Below the pieces are notes generated by a model that was not told the origin of the DNA, searched no databases, and saw only the letters and a list, made by a program, of their open reading frames with translations. This document shows, in pieces, positions 19,408-28,265 of a DNA stretch of 64,000 nucleotides. Position 1 is the stretch's first letter; each line of letters opens with the position of its first letter. Location of the stretch: contig NZ_NOZR01000024.1 in the NCBI RefSeq assembly GCF_002250655.1, forward strand, positions 1-64,000, read 5' to 3'. This stretch comes from Mycolicibacterium sphagni (lineage in GTDB: Bacteria; Actinomycetota; Actinomycetes; Mycobacteriales; Mycobacteriaceae). The position numbers and the translations under genes were made by a program.

Positions 19408-20400
19408 ATGGCTGTCATGAACGTCTCGGTCCTGGTGTGGGTGGTCACCTGCGCGGTGATTCTCGGGTTGTTCGTCTTCGACTTCTACGCGCATGTGCGG
19501 GTTCCGCACGAGCCGACGTTCCGCGAATCGGCCATCTGGTCGTCGGTGTACATCGGCCTGGCAGTGGTGTTCGGGCTCGTCGTGTGGTGGCTGTGGGGTG
19601 GCGAGTTCGCCGGTGAGTACTTCGCCGGCTACGTCACCGAGAAGGCGTTGAGTGTGGACAACCTGTTCGTATTCACCGTCATCATGGGGACTTTCGCGGT
19701 GCCGCGAGCATTCCAGCAGAAGCTGCTGCTGATCGGCATCGTGCTGGCGTTGGTGATGCGGGCCGGGTTCATCGCCGTGGGTGCCGCGGCCATCAGCACG
19801 TTCAGCTGGGTGTTCTACCTGTTCGGAATCTTCTTGGTGCTCACCGCCGTCAAGCTCGCGAAGGAGGCCGGGCACGAGAAGGAGGTCGAGGAGAAACGCG
19901 ACAGCCGGATCATCACCCTGGTGCGCCGGCTCGTCCCGACCACGGACGACTACGACGGCGACAGGTTCCTCACGAAGGTCGACGGCAAGCGGGTCGTCAC
20001 GCCGATGTTGTTGGCGCTCATCGCAATCGGATTCACCGACGTGTTGTTCGCGTTGGACTCGATCCCCGCGATCTACGGCCTGACCGAACAGCCCTACATC
20101 GTGTTCACCGCCAACGCATTCGCATTGATGGGGCTTCGGCAGCTCTACTTCCTCATCGGTGGACTGCTGGACCGGCTGGTGTATCTGTCCTACGGGCTGT
20201 CGCTGATCCTGGCGTTCATCGGCGTCAAGCTCGTACTGCACGCGCTGCACGAGAACACCTTGCCGTTCGTAAACGGCGGGCAGCATGTGGCCGTGCCGGT
20301 AATCTCGACGGGGATGTCGATCGGCGTGATCGGGGTGGTGCTACTGGTCACTACCGTGGCCAGCCTGGCCAGGACCCGGGGACAAGCCAAGCTGACCTAG
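19408..20400 (+). CDS. TerC-family integral membrane protein
   Basis: A 330-aa TerC/Alx-type protein with about eight or nine membrane helices. Diagnostic acidic motifs are EKALSVDNLFVF and IGFTDVLFALDSIPAIYGLT. Family members are linked to tellurite resistance and, in several bacteria, to manganese efflux and metalation of exported proteins. An upstream Mn riboswitch is not visible. It is monocistronic, and its TAG overlaps the CTA stop of the convergent LysR gene. Confidence 0.9.
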   Translation: MAVMNVSVLVWVVTCAVILGLFVFDFYAHVRVPHEPTFRESAIWSSVYIGLAVVFGLVVWWLWGGEFAGEYFAGYVTEKALSVDNLFVFTVIMGTFAVPRAFQQKLLLIGIVLALVMRAGFIAVGAAAISTFSWVFYLFGIFLVLTAVKLAKEAGHEKEVEEKRDSRIITLVRRLVPTTDDYDGDRFLTKVDGKRVVTPMLLALIAIGFTDVLFALDSIPAIYGLTEQPYIVFTANAFALMGLRQLYFLIGGLLDRLVYLSYGLSLILAFIGVKLVLHALHENTLPFVNGGQHVAVPVISTGMSIGVIGVVLLVTTVASLARTRGQAKLT

Positions 20401-21296
20401 AGCGCCTCTCGCACACATTGGCGCAGCCAGCGATGCGCACCATCAGCGTCATGGCGGGGATGCCACGCCATGCTGATCGTCAACGGAGGCAGGTCGAGCG
20501 GGATCGCAAAACCGTTGAGGTTCAACGCTTCTATCGCGTAGCGCCCCAAGCCGGCCGGCATCATGCCGACGAGGTCACTACTGCGAACCAGGAAGAGGCC
20601 TCCCGCGGGGGTCGGCGCGCTCACGACCACGCGTCGTTGCAGGCCGTGTTCCCCGAGCAGTTCGTCGACGGGCCCGCGGAGTCGCCCCCGGCGCGAGAAC
20701 ACGACATGCTCGGCATCGGCGAAGCGTTTGAGGGTTACCCGCCGCGCCAGCAGGGGATGTCCCGCCCGGACGACACCGATCATGCGATCGCTCACCAAAT
20801 CCTCGACCCGGATCTCCGGGTCGATGTGACTCGTCTGGCCCACCTCGAGGTCGACACCGCCGTCACGCAGCGAGTGGGTGTCCTCATGGCTCTCGCCGAC
20901 GAACCGCAGAACCACGTCCGGAGCTTCGGTGCGCACTCGGGTCAGGAGCCGCTCGGCGACGGTACTGAGCATGCCGATATCGCCGATCTGCAACGAGAAC
21001 GTACGCGCTAGCCGACGAGGCTCGACTGTCTCGGGTGGCGCGAAAAGTGCTCGGGCACGGCCGATCACATCGTGAACCTCGGCCTGCATCGCCAACGCGC
21101 GGGGAGTGGGCACCATCTGCCGGCCGGCCCGCACCAGCACAGGATCGTCCAACCTGCGCCGTAACCGGGCCAGCGTGCGACTCATCGCGGGCGCCGAGGT
21201 GTGTAGGCGCTCAGCGGCCAAGCCGACACTGCTGAGCTCGAGCAGCGCGTCGAGCGCCAGCAGCAGGTTCATGTCGAGGTTCTTTGTGGATTCCAT
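20397..21296 (-). CDS. LysR-family transcriptional regulator
   Basis: A 299-aa LTTR with N-terminal winged helix DMNLLLALDALLELSSVGLAAERL...APAMSRTLARLRR and a C-terminal substrate-binding domain of the NodD/LeuO-like group. It is divergent from an O-methyltransferase gene across a 91-bp gap that contains the inverted repeat TGATAA-N7-TTATCA, so it probably regulates that gene and itself. The effector is unknown. Confidence 0.88.
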   Translation of the reverse strand: MESTKNLDMNLLLALDALLELSSVGLAAERLHTSAPAMSRTLARLRRRLDDPVLVRAGRQMVPTPRALAMQAEVHDVIGRARALFAPPETVEPRRLARTFSLQIGDIGMLSTVAERLLTRVRTEAPDVVLRFVGESHEDTHSLRDGGVDLEVGQTSHIDPEIRVEDLVSDRMIGVVRAGHPLLARRVTLKRFADAEHVVFSRRGRLRGPVDELLGEHGLQRRVVVSAPTPAGGLFLVRSSDLVGMMPAGLGRYAIEALNLNGFAIPLDLPPLTISMAWHPRHDADGAHRWLRQCVREAL

Positions 21297-21299
21297 TTC

Positions 21300-21318
21300 T
21301 GATAATCCCTACTTATCA
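21300..21318. promoter_or_regulatory. Inverted repeat, likely LysR operator
   Basis: TGATAA, 7-bp spacer, TTATCA: 6-bp perfect arms placed 4 bp upstream of the lysR start codon in the divergent intergenic region. It fits the T-N11-A type LTTR site. The position over the lysR translation start suits autorepression. Confidence 0.5.
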
Positions 21319-21387
21319 ATGATGCACTGGAGGTAATTCACACTCGAGGATACGTTGAGGTCATCACCTGATTGGAAGGAACTCGCT

Positions 21388-22056
21388 ATGGCCAACTCCC
21401 TCATGACCCCTCCGGTTTCCGTTGTCCTGCAACGCCTCCTGTCGAACGAGCAAGAGAGTGACGAGGTCGCCATCGCGGCGGTACTTGACGCGCCGGGCTC
21501 GCCCTGGGATCTCGAGGCCGACCAGCGCGCCGAGATATTCAAGGACGTCTACATGTCCGTTTCCGATGTTGGCGGGCAGCTGCTCTACCTGCTGGCCCGA
21601 GCAACCGGCGCACGCGACGTCGTCGAATACGGCACGTCGTTCGGGGTGTCCACGATCCATCTCGCGAGCGCGGTGCGCGACAACGGTGGCGGGCGGGTCA
21701 TCACCACCGAAATGCAGAAGGACAAGGCCGACGCCGCGCTGGGCAACTTCGCCGAGGCCGGTGTTGCCGATCTGATCGAGCTGCGCCTGGGCGACGCTCG
21801 CGAGACGCTGACGGACATCCCGCAGGTGCCAGATCTGGTGCTGCTCGACGGCTGGCCTGATCTGGCGCTGGATGTGTTGCGGGTGCTCGAACCGAATCTG
21901 CGCGCCGGCACCCTGATCCTGATCGACGACGTGACCGCTGACTTCGGCCGCGACGTGCACGGGCCGGTGCTGGCCTACCTGAATGACCAGGCGAACGGCT
22001 ACGCGACGTTGACGCTGCCGATCGCCGACGGCATCCAAATGGCCGTCCGGCTGTGA
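21388..22056 (+). CDS. O-methyltransferase, class I SAM-dependent
   Basis: A 222-aa protein resembling catechol/caffeoyl-CoA O-methyltransferases. The SAM motif I is VVEYGTSFGVSTIHLA, the acidic motif ITTEMQKDKADAA follows, and DLVLLDGWPDLALDVL with LILIDDV supplies the metal-site Asp region. The ATG at 21388 has GGAAGGA about 7 nt upstream. It is divergent from the LysR gene. The substrate is not predictable. Confidence 0.85.
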   Translation: MANSLMTPPVSVVLQRLLSNEQESDEVAIAAVLDAPGSPWDLEADQRAEIFKDVYMSVSDVGGQLLYLLARATGARDVVEYGTSFGVSTIHLASAVRDNGGGRVITTEMQKDKADAALGNFAEAGVADLIELRLGDARETLTDIPQVPDLVLLDGWPDLALDVLRVLEPNLRAGTLILIDDVTADFGRDVHGPVLAYLNDQANGYATLTLPIADGIQMAVRL

Positions 22057-22077
22057 AGGCCGGTTATCTCATCAAGA

Positions 22078-22095
22078 GTGTCCGAGGGGGGACTT
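22078..22095 (-). repeat. tRNA 3'-end fragment (possible attachment-site remnant)
   Basis: On the minus strand this reads AAGTCCCCCCTCGGACAC, which matches the second half of the T-loop, T-stem and acceptor 3' side of a mycobacterial tRNA-Leu. The rest of the tRNA is absent. Isolated tRNA 3' ends are what integrative elements leave at the end opposite their intact target tRNA. No integrase or second copy was seen in the window. Confidence 0.45.
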
Positions 22096-22566
22096 CGCCA
22101 CTTACGACACGAGTCGAGACCTTTCAACTCAGTCGTTGAACAGGACTCTCACCGCTGGTGAAGGGGTGTTTTCGTGCATAGTGGCGACCTGAAAGAGCTC
22201 GACAAGGTACTCGGCGTGGGGATGCTTCCGCTCATTACTACAGTCGAGCACGCGTCGATCCCGGTAGCTACGTGCTTGAAATGTAGACGCTTCCGGACCG
22301 GCGGGACAGGGCTCTAGACTTGGGTTGCTTGGAGCGTTGAGCTTCGGGAAGTGAGCCCGAGACCCGGCCGGACGACCGTGGCGCTCGGGCTTCGCGGTTT
22401 CTTGAGCGCCTCAGACGTCGCGGATGTTGAGGACGGTTGGTGCGATGAGTTGGTGGATCGCGTGATCGAGCGCCGGCGTCGACATCCCGTTCCTACACGG
22501 CCGCAGTCGCGATCTGCGCGGCGACCTTCGGCGCGATGTGGTCTGCGGCCGCCCGGGGTGCGGCGC
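22096..22566. other. Gene-free stretch at the edge of the defence island
   Basis: About 470 bp between the tRNA fragment and the AbiEii stop. I see no ORF with both a plausible start signal and family resemblance, no tRNA and no transposase. Short open frames here look like remnants, and the stretch is probably degraded island DNA. Confidence 0.5.
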
Positions 22567-23547
22567 TTACCGCTGCGGGTCGAGCAACTCCGCGGAGGAA
22601 TGAACTCGGTCGAGTACGTCGTCGAAGGTCGGAGCCGGTTCGGCGCCGAAGTAGAGACTGCGCATCGCGGTGTCGTGCTCCCGGCGAAGATCCGCGGTGA
22701 ACACACCAGCAGAGTCGAAAGCAGCAGAGGTCGCGAAGCCTCCGGCGGGTACGGGATGGTCGCCGCCGAAGGCCAGCGAGACATCGAAAGCACTGCGCAG
22801 AATCTCACCAACAACCACAGTGTCGACCAGTAGCGCAGTGACCGAATCATCGCCGAGCAACGCCCAGATGTCGTAGAACTGACGCCCAATCCGGGGAAGC
22901 CCGTGTGGACCCGTGCGCCGGGTCGGATCGACGACAAAGTTGTTGACCCGCAACAGTTTCTCGATCAACGTGCGCCCCGGATGCAGGATGTTCACGTCGA
23001 ACGGACGCAGGTCATCCCACTTTCCGGCCAGCGTGGTCGATGACAGCTGGCGGTACAGGAGCGATTCCACTGAGGTGACGTGGGACGGCCGCGGTCCGCC
23101 GGTCTGGCCGAGCTCGAGCAGAATTGCCTTGGGGTCGGCCAACACACCGATGGAATCGCCGTGCACGAGGGGCAGCTCGAGGTACGCCTTCTGCCACATG
23201 GCGCCGCGCTTGCCGCCTGATTCCTCGCCTGTGCACTGTCCGCCGACCACCTGCTCGGCGGTTTCCAGCATTGCTTTCATCGTTCTTTTCGGTGCACGGA
23301 TCGAGGTGTACTCGCCGATCACGAGGAGGTCGAGGTCCTCAGAGAACCGCTGGATGAGCCGCAGCTTCTCCAGGCTGGTGCCGCCCTTGAACACGATCTC
23401 CCCGCCGTACGCATCGACGAGGGCTCGTAACACTTCGCAGACCCAATAGTCCTTTTCCACGACCAGGGGCTGCACCCCGAGCTGTTCGGCTGCAGTCATG
23501 ATGGTCGCTGCGAACACTTCGGGGTCGTGCTTGCGCCAGAGTGCCAC
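22567..23547 (-). CDS. AbiEii/MenT-type nucleotidyltransferase toxin
   Basis: A 326-aa DUF1814 nucleotidyltransferase. Hallmarks are VVEKDYWVCEVLRAL, IVFKGGTSLEKLRLI with the GS/T-type motif, and FSEDLDLLV with the catalytic Asp pair. A downstream Lys/Arg helix (RPFDVNILHPGRTLIEKLLRV) matches AbiEii motif IV. MenT toxins of M. tuberculosis add nucleotides to tRNA 3' ends and block translation. The antitoxin gene lies immediately upstream, 4 bp away. It likely acts in phage abortive infection or element maintenance. Confidence 0.88.
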   Translation of the reverse strand: MALWRKHDPEVFAATIMTAAEQLGVQPLVVEKDYWVCEVLRALVDAYGGEIVFKGGTSLEKLRLIQRFSEDLDLLVIGEYTSIRAPKRTMKAMLETAEQVVGGQCTGEESGGKRGAMWQKAYLELPLVHGDSIGVLADPKAILLELGQTGGPRPSHVTSVESLLYRQLSSTTLAGKWDDLRPFDVNILHPGRTLIEKLLRVNNFVVDPTRRTGPHGLPRIGRQFYDIWALLGDDSVTALLVDTVVVGEILRSAFDVSLAFGGDHPVPAGGFATSAAFDSAGVFTADLRREHDTAMRSLYFGAEPAPTFDDVLDRVHSSAELLDPQR

Positions 23548-23551
23548 GGGA

Positions 23552-24253
23552 CTAGCCGCTTGCTAGACCGAACAGCGCCTGTGCCGCGGTGCGCGGGTCG
23601 GCAGCCGGAACCGCGTCGGCGAGATCCGGGCGCCCGGCGCGGTGCATGAGGTGGCGCAATCGTGCTCGAGATGGTCCGGGCTCGGTGGCGCCGGCCGATG
23701 CGATGCGGGGCGCGTCGATGCTGCCTGATTTGATTAGTTCCGACAATCGGTCCATCGCTTCCTCCGGTCCGGTTTCGATCAGCCGGTCCCAGCCGTCTAG
23801 CACTTCCAGCGCCGCCACCTCGGTGGGCGCCAAGGCGTGCTCGGCGCGGCCTCGCCGGGTGGAACGGTCCACGAAACGCACCGTAGGGGCGCTGGTGGGT
23901 GGGCGCCCCACCAGTGCGTAATCGGCGCGGCGGGGGATCTGGGTGGACAGTCGCAGTGCGTTGGCCGCCGACAGGCCCGCCGGGCCGGCACCTGGGCCGC
24001 CGGCCAACTCGATGGCCAAGGCCTGTGGGGCAGGCGGCGCCATTCCCAGCGGAGTCTTGGTGCCACGCCAGTACAGCCCTCTGCGGATATGGCGCAGTTC
24101 CCCCCGCTTCACCAGGTCTGCCAGCAGCCGCTGCGCGGTCGAGGGGGCGGTGTCGATGTCGGCGGTGCGCCAGAACTGGTTGTGGGATTCCAGGATGGAA
24201 CGCCGGGCGGCCTCGACGCCGCTCCGGTTGTACTGGCCGCGCTGGGTCGGCAT
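23552..24253 (-). CDS. AbiEi-type winged-helix antitoxin
   Basis: A 233-aa protein with an N-terminal winged helix (STAQRLLADLVKRGELRHIRRGLYWRG) and a C-terminal AbiEi antitoxin domain. The ATG at 24253 is preferred to the one at 24268 because GGAGGTGA lies 6 nt upstream of it. AbiEi proteins repress their own operon by binding repeats at the promoter, and two 30-bp repeats lie directly upstream here. The gene precedes the toxin by 4 bp, the normal antitoxin-first order. Confidence 0.87.
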   Translation of the reverse strand: MPTQRGQYNRSGVEAARRSILESHNQFWRTADIDTAPSTAQRLLADLVKRGELRHIRRGLYWRGTKTPLGMAPPAPQALAIELAGGPGAGPAGLSAANALRLSTQIPRRADYALVGRPPTSAPTVRFVDRSTRRGRAEHALAPTEVAALEVLDGWDRLIETGPEEAMDRLSELIKSGSIDAPRIASAGATEPGPSRARLRHLMHRAGRPDLADAVPAADPRTAAQALFGLASG

Positions 24254-24272
24254 CTCAGTCACCTCCATCCGT

Positions 24273-24335
24273 TCTACATCCTGCTACGAGAAACTCTCAA
24301 TCGTCTCTACATCATCCTACGAGAAACTCTCAATC
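24273..24335. repeat. Two 30-bp direct repeats upstream of abiEi (operator-like)
   Basis: Copies at 24273-24302 and 24306-24335 match at 28 of 30 positions and have a 33-bp period, about three helical turns. Each contains GAGAAACTCTC, itself an inverted repeat. Location and spacing suit cooperative AbiEi binding for autorepression. Confidence 0.7.
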
Positions 24336-24491
24336 AGTTCCATATTACTCGGAAAAGCAGCCGCCTGACCTGCAGCTTTCCTCGGTGCAAGCCCGGCCGC
24401 GGCCTCCCGGTCTGGTGCACGAATAGGTGACATCTTGACCTGCCCATCAGTTGGCGAACCGTGTCGTAGGCAGGGAATACCGTGGGGGGCT

Positions 24492-25526
24492 GTGACCACC
24501 GACCCGAGGGAGCGCCTTCTGCGGATGGCGGGCTTGATGTGGAGCAACGCCGACCGCGCCACTCGGGCGTGGCGGATGGGCGAGTGGGCGCTGCTGCACC
24601 AAGTCCGCGCCGACGGCAGCAGCAAGCCCCGCGATCCGTCCCGGTTCGTTCCGGACAGGGGAAGCAGCCTCGACCTCGACGACGCGCACTTCTTACCCGA
24701 GCTTGGCGGGAACTTCGTCAGCTCGACGGCGCGGTTTCCGGTGATGAACGCGGCCGAGTGCCTCGTGGGGGCATCCCAGACGTTCGGGGCGTCGTTGGAG
24801 CAGAGGCGAACCAGCACAATCTCGACCGGTATCTTGTGTCGCAGCGCCATCGAGAGCGCCGCCAAAACCATCTGGCTTCTCGCCGATTCCAACCGCGCCG
24901 TCCGGCGCGCCCGCTCTCTGGGCTATACCGAACGTGAGATCGGGTACCAGAAGAAGTACATCGCCGTCGAGACGCGCTTTCTCAATGTGCGCACTGACGA
25001 CCGCCGCGACGCAGCGCGCCAGAGTTTCGCCGAGACGGAGCAGCAGTTTCGAGAGCGGTTGAATTTCCTGACGTCGCTACCGAAGGCGGCCCGACAGCGG
25101 CCACCCTCAGACTATGAGTTCTTTGTCCGCTGGGCCGGGGACTGGATCGACCAGAATCCGCCCCCACACATCACCAATGCTGACGGATTGCCGTACGGGA
25201 TGTCGATTGGGGCGGAGCGCTTCTACACTGTCGGATCGAGCTTCGTGCATGGATACAAATGGATGACCGCCTACCTCGGCACCGAAGAGGACGTCCTCAC
25301 CCAACTCGCTGACAGTCTTGCTGCGGCGGTCATCATGACCGAGTGCGCCGTGGCGCTCTACGAGGCCCAGGCGACCCACCCGGCCCGAACCCGAGTGCGC
25401 CGCAAGAACTACCCCGAAAATCTGGAGCCGACGGTCTCCCTGTGGGCAGACCGATACCGCCTACCCGCACCAGCACTGGGGGAACCCATTCCGATGCTCT
25501 CGACGACAAGCGGAGGCCGGTCATGA
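24492..25526 (+). CDS. Unknown helical protein coupled to an ApeA-like gene
   Basis: I do not recognise this 344-aa protein with certainty. It is mostly helical and soluble. ILCRSAIESAAKTIWLLADS and the later ERFYTVGSSFVHGYKWM recall the paired R...E and FVH elements of DUF5677-like/HEPN-type helical proteins, but the match is weak. I chose the GTG at 24492, which follows a G-rich run; a TTG at 24435 is also possible. Its stop overlaps the ATG of the ApeA-like gene by 4 bp, so the two formed one operon divergent from abiE. Confidence 0.55.
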   Translation: MTTDPRERLLRMAGLMWSNADRATRAWRMGEWALLHQVRADGSSKPRDPSRFVPDRGSSLDLDDAHFLPELGGNFVSSTARFPVMNAAECLVGASQTFGASLEQRRTSTISTGILCRSAIESAAKTIWLLADSNRAVRRARSLGYTEREIGYQKKYIAVETRFLNVRTDDRRDAARQSFAETEQQFRERLNFLTSLPKAARQRPPSDYEFFVRWAGDWIDQNPPPHITNADGLPYGMSIGAERFYTVGSSFVHGYKWMTAYLGTEEDVLTQLADSLAAAVIMTECAVALYEAQATHPARTRVRRKNYPENLEPTVSLWADRYRLPAPALGEPIPMLSTTSGGRS

Positions 25527-26292
25527 GACAGTCTGAGCCGCAACGGATCACCGGTTGGTTCTACCTTCCCGAGGCTCGCGGTAATCGTGTGCCGGGAGTG
25601 CTTTGCTGGGAGCCCGATGACGGTGCGACCCTGGAGCTGATCGGTGGCTTCTCCCCGGGACCCGAGTTCCGCGAGAATCCGGCCGGCGGATGGGTCGCTA
25701 CTGAGATCGTGGGCGACGTGCGGCCTGGGACGATCTACGGGGAATCGGCTGCCGGAGAACTGATTTCCATCTGGGATGCTCAGCGAGGCAGCCACACGGT
25801 GGGTTTCGGCGGCGGGTGCGTGAGGAGTTCTGGCATTCCTCGTGGATTTGCGTCGGTGCGCACATCATCAGCCCGCAAGAGCCGGCATTGGTCAAAGCAA
25901 CCGTCACCATCGACGAACTTTACTATCTCACCGACGACGGCCGGTTCTGCGTGCCGCAGTGGGCGAAGATCGAAGGTGTTGAACATCCGGGGTCTGCTAT
26001 ATATCTGGCTCGACTGAGGAAACGGGAGCGCTTGACGCACGCGGGGAAGTCGATCCTGAAGTTGGCAAAGCTCTTCGCCACGTTTGTCGAACGGCTCGAA
26101 GATGAATTTGGCGCCTGGCAGTACCCGCCGGTGTCCGCTGGGGTGTTTGGCTCAGAGGTGCGCGGCACGATGACACGGGATAGCGACGCGGTCTGTTTCT
26201 GGTTGGTGCGACTGGGACGCCTGACGCTCTTTGGGGCGCAAGAACCGAAGCGATGGTGCAAAAGGTCCTTGCGTATGTGCCTAGCCGGCTAA
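25523..26292 (+). pseudogene. ApeA-like defence gene, frameshifted and truncated
   Basis: The first frame starts MRQSEPQRITGWFYLPEARG and runs through GTIYGESAAGELISIWD, resembling the N-terminal domain of ApeA anti-phage proteins. The resemblance then continues in another frame from about 25800 (REEFWHSSWICVGAHIISPQEPA...ELYYLTDDG) to a stop at 26290-26292. A one-base loss between about 25790 and 25815 would explain the switch. ApeA proteins are normally several hundred residues longer and end in a HEPN RNase domain, which is missing. A sequencing error could explain the shift but not the missing end. Confidence 0.55.
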
Positions 26293-26443
26293 ACAGACCC
26301 GCGTGGTAACTGCGCGAATGGTGCTGCAGCACAACAAATTAAGCAGAGGAGAAGCGATGTTGAGGCGCGTGTCTCAACCAAGGCTGAGTGGCTGGATGTA
26401 CGCCGACTCGGCAGCGCTTACCAGGGGAGACCCACGCGGCGGG

Positions 26444-27583
26444 TCACCCGCTGAGGTTGGTGGACCAGCGTTCTTCGATGCGGCCGAATCGCCAGATCGA
26501 GATGGCGAGGAGCCAGGAGGTGACGAACAGGGCGACGATGATGTAGCCGACGTAGTCGAGGTCGATGTTGGCGATTGCGGCCAGCGGGCCGGATTCGATG
26601 TGCAGCCGGTCGGCGGTGACGCCGACGAGTTCGATGGTGCCGATGATCAGGGCGACAGCCACCGACAGGCTGGTGATGGTCATGTTGTAGAAGATCTTGC
26701 GGACCGGTTTGGCGAAGGCCCAGCCGTAGGCGTAGTTCATGAAGACACCGTCGGTGGTGTCCATCAGACACATGCCCGCCGCGAACAGGATCGGCAGCAC
26801 CAGGATGGCGTAGAAGGGCAGATTGAACGCTGCCGCACCGCCGGCCAAGACCAACAGACCGACTTCGGTCGCGGTGTCGAAGCCCATCCCGAACAGAACG
26901 CCGATGGGGTAGATGTGCCACGGCTTGGTCACTGACTTGGTCAGCCCGCCAAGGAACCGATTCATGAATCCGCGCGAGTCGAGCTGCTTCTCGAGTTCGG
27001 CCTCGTCGTATCGGCCTTGCCGCAGTTCGCGGAACACCTTGATGATGCCCAGCAGGGCGATGAGGTTGAGGATGCCGATGATCCAGAGAAACACCCCGGA
27101 CACTGACGGGCCGATCATGCCGGTGATGGTGTGCAGCGGGGAGTTCTCGTCCTCGACCGGGCCTACGAGGGCCCGCACTCCGACGGACAGTAGGAATGCC
27201 AGAGTGAACACGATGGTGGAGTGGCCGAGGGAGAACCAGAACCCGACCGATAGGGGTTTGCGGTCGACGCGGTTCTGGAGGTTGTCGGCGATGAGTTTAC
27301 GAGTGGTGTTGTCCACGGCCGCGATGTGGTCGGCATCGAATGCGTGCCGTAATCCGAAGGTGTAGGCCAGGATTCCGACGCCGACGGTGAAGACGGGATG
27401 GTCGCCGCCGAGTCTGTAGTGCTCGGGAACGACGAAGGCGAACAGCACTCCGAAGCCGATCAGGTGAAGCGCGATGATGAAGCCGTACATGCCAAAAAGT
27501 GACCGCTTGTCTGCATGGGACAAGGAGCGCCGAAACTGAGCAAAACCGCCGGCAAGCGAATCTGTGGTCTCCGATGTGGCCAT
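26444..27583 (-). CDS. NiCoT-family nickel/cobalt transporter
   Basis: A 379-aa permease with about eight membrane helices. The family signature RHAFDADHIAAVDNTTRKL lies in TM2, with LGHSTIVF and GFDTATEVGLL as further NiCoT motifs. It imports Ni2+ or Co2+ with high affinity. The ATG at 27583 is preferred because the upstream extension is not membrane-like. The gene follows an ArsR-type regulator gene by 70 bp in the same direction. The order of substrate preference cannot be read from sequence. Confidence 0.92.
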   Translation of the reverse strand: MATSETTDSLAGGFAQFRRSLSHADKRSLFGMYGFIIALHLIGFGVLFAFVVPEHYRLGGDHPVFTVGVGILAYTFGLRHAFDADHIAAVDNTTRKLIADNLQNRVDRKPLSVGFWFSLGHSTIVFTLAFLLSVGVRALVGPVEDENSPLHTITGMIGPSVSGVFLWIIGILNLIALLGIIKVFRELRQGRYDEAELEKQLDSRGFMNRFLGGLTKSVTKPWHIYPIGVLFGMGFDTATEVGLLVLAGGAAAFNLPFYAILVLPILFAAGMCLMDTTDGVFMNYAYGWAFAKPVRKIFYNMTITSLSVAVALIIGTIELVGVTADRLHIESGPLAAIANIDLDYVGYIIVALFVTSWLLAISIWRFGRIEERWSTNLSG

Positions 27584-27653
27584 CGATGGCGAGCGTATGC
27601 CCCACCTGATCGTCTGTCTATGTGAAAAGATGGACGGAAGCGACGGAAGAACC

Positions 27654-27935
27654 TTAGCTTCGGCGGGCGCCGATCCAATGCAGCAGGTCATGCACCGTGC
27701 CCTCGTCTAGCTGGTAATTCACTGTGCGTCCGACTCGGACCGACCTAACCCACCCCTGGCGGCGTAAAACCCGGAGAGCCTGCGACACCGCGTTCTCCGT
27801 ACGGCCGACCGCTTCCGCCAGATCGCTGACACAGATGTCTGGTGTGCGGCGCATTGCCAGCAGGATCTCTAACCGGTTGGGGTCGGACAGCATGTCGAAG
27901 CGCGCCGCCCATGTGGCGGTATCTACCTCGGTCAC
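27654..27935 (-). CDS. ArsR/SmtB-family regulator next to the Ni/Co transporter
   Basis: A 93-aa winged-helix protein starting at GTG. The DNA-binding helix region is VSDLAEAVGRTENAVSQALRVLRRQGWV, and the wing is VRVGRTVNYQL. One Cys occurs in DICVSD, the alpha3 position used by ArsR-type sensors, but the second Cys of the classic CVCD is absent. Its position upstream of the NiCoT gene suggests a Ni/Co-responsive regulator. The binding residues are not clear enough to name the metal. Confidence 0.83.
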   Translation of the reverse strand: MTEVDTATWAARFDMLSDPNRLEILLAMRRTPDICVSDLAEAVGRTENAVSQALRVLRRQGWVRSVRVGRTVNYQLDEGTVHDLLHWIGARRS

Positions 27936-28265
27936 GGCCGACTCGCGCCCGATCGTTGCATGCTTTGCAATCTATCGAATGTTGACGCCACCCGCGTGGG
28001 CCTGTCGAGCATGTCGGTAGTTATCGCGAATCACTCTGAACCGCAGAGAATTTCGTGTGAGCGGCCGTGGCGCACTGCCATCCCGTTGGGGGTGTGAGTG
28101 ATGTGCTGCATCGACTTCGGCGCCCGCGGCCGCTCACCAGTCCAACCTAACAGATGAACATCTGAACAGCTAGACTGATGTTGGCCAGTGGTGGTCTGCT
28201 TATCTGGTCGACCACCGGGGCCGGCAGCCCATCGGTGACGTCCATGAGGACGCAGGAAGGAATTC
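27936..28265. promoter_or_regulatory. Divergent promoter region, arsR-nicT / sodA, with palindrome
   Basis: 330 bp without a convincing gene. It holds the inverted repeat CAGATGAACATCTG at 28151-28164 (6-bp perfect arms, 2-bp spacer), about 100 bp upstream of sodA. The palindrome is a candidate metalloregulator site. AGGAAGG at 28257-28263 is the sodA ribosome site, although it lies close to the ATG. Confidence 0.45.

Noticed and set aside
26357..26443. ATG with a GAGGAGA ribosome site after the ApeA-like gene
   Set aside because: The frame continues into the opposite strand of the NiCoT gene, and the product shows no family resemblance.
26303..26935. 210-aa open frame antisense to the NiCoT gene
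   Set aside because: An Asp/Gly-rich shadow frame opposite conserved membrane segments.
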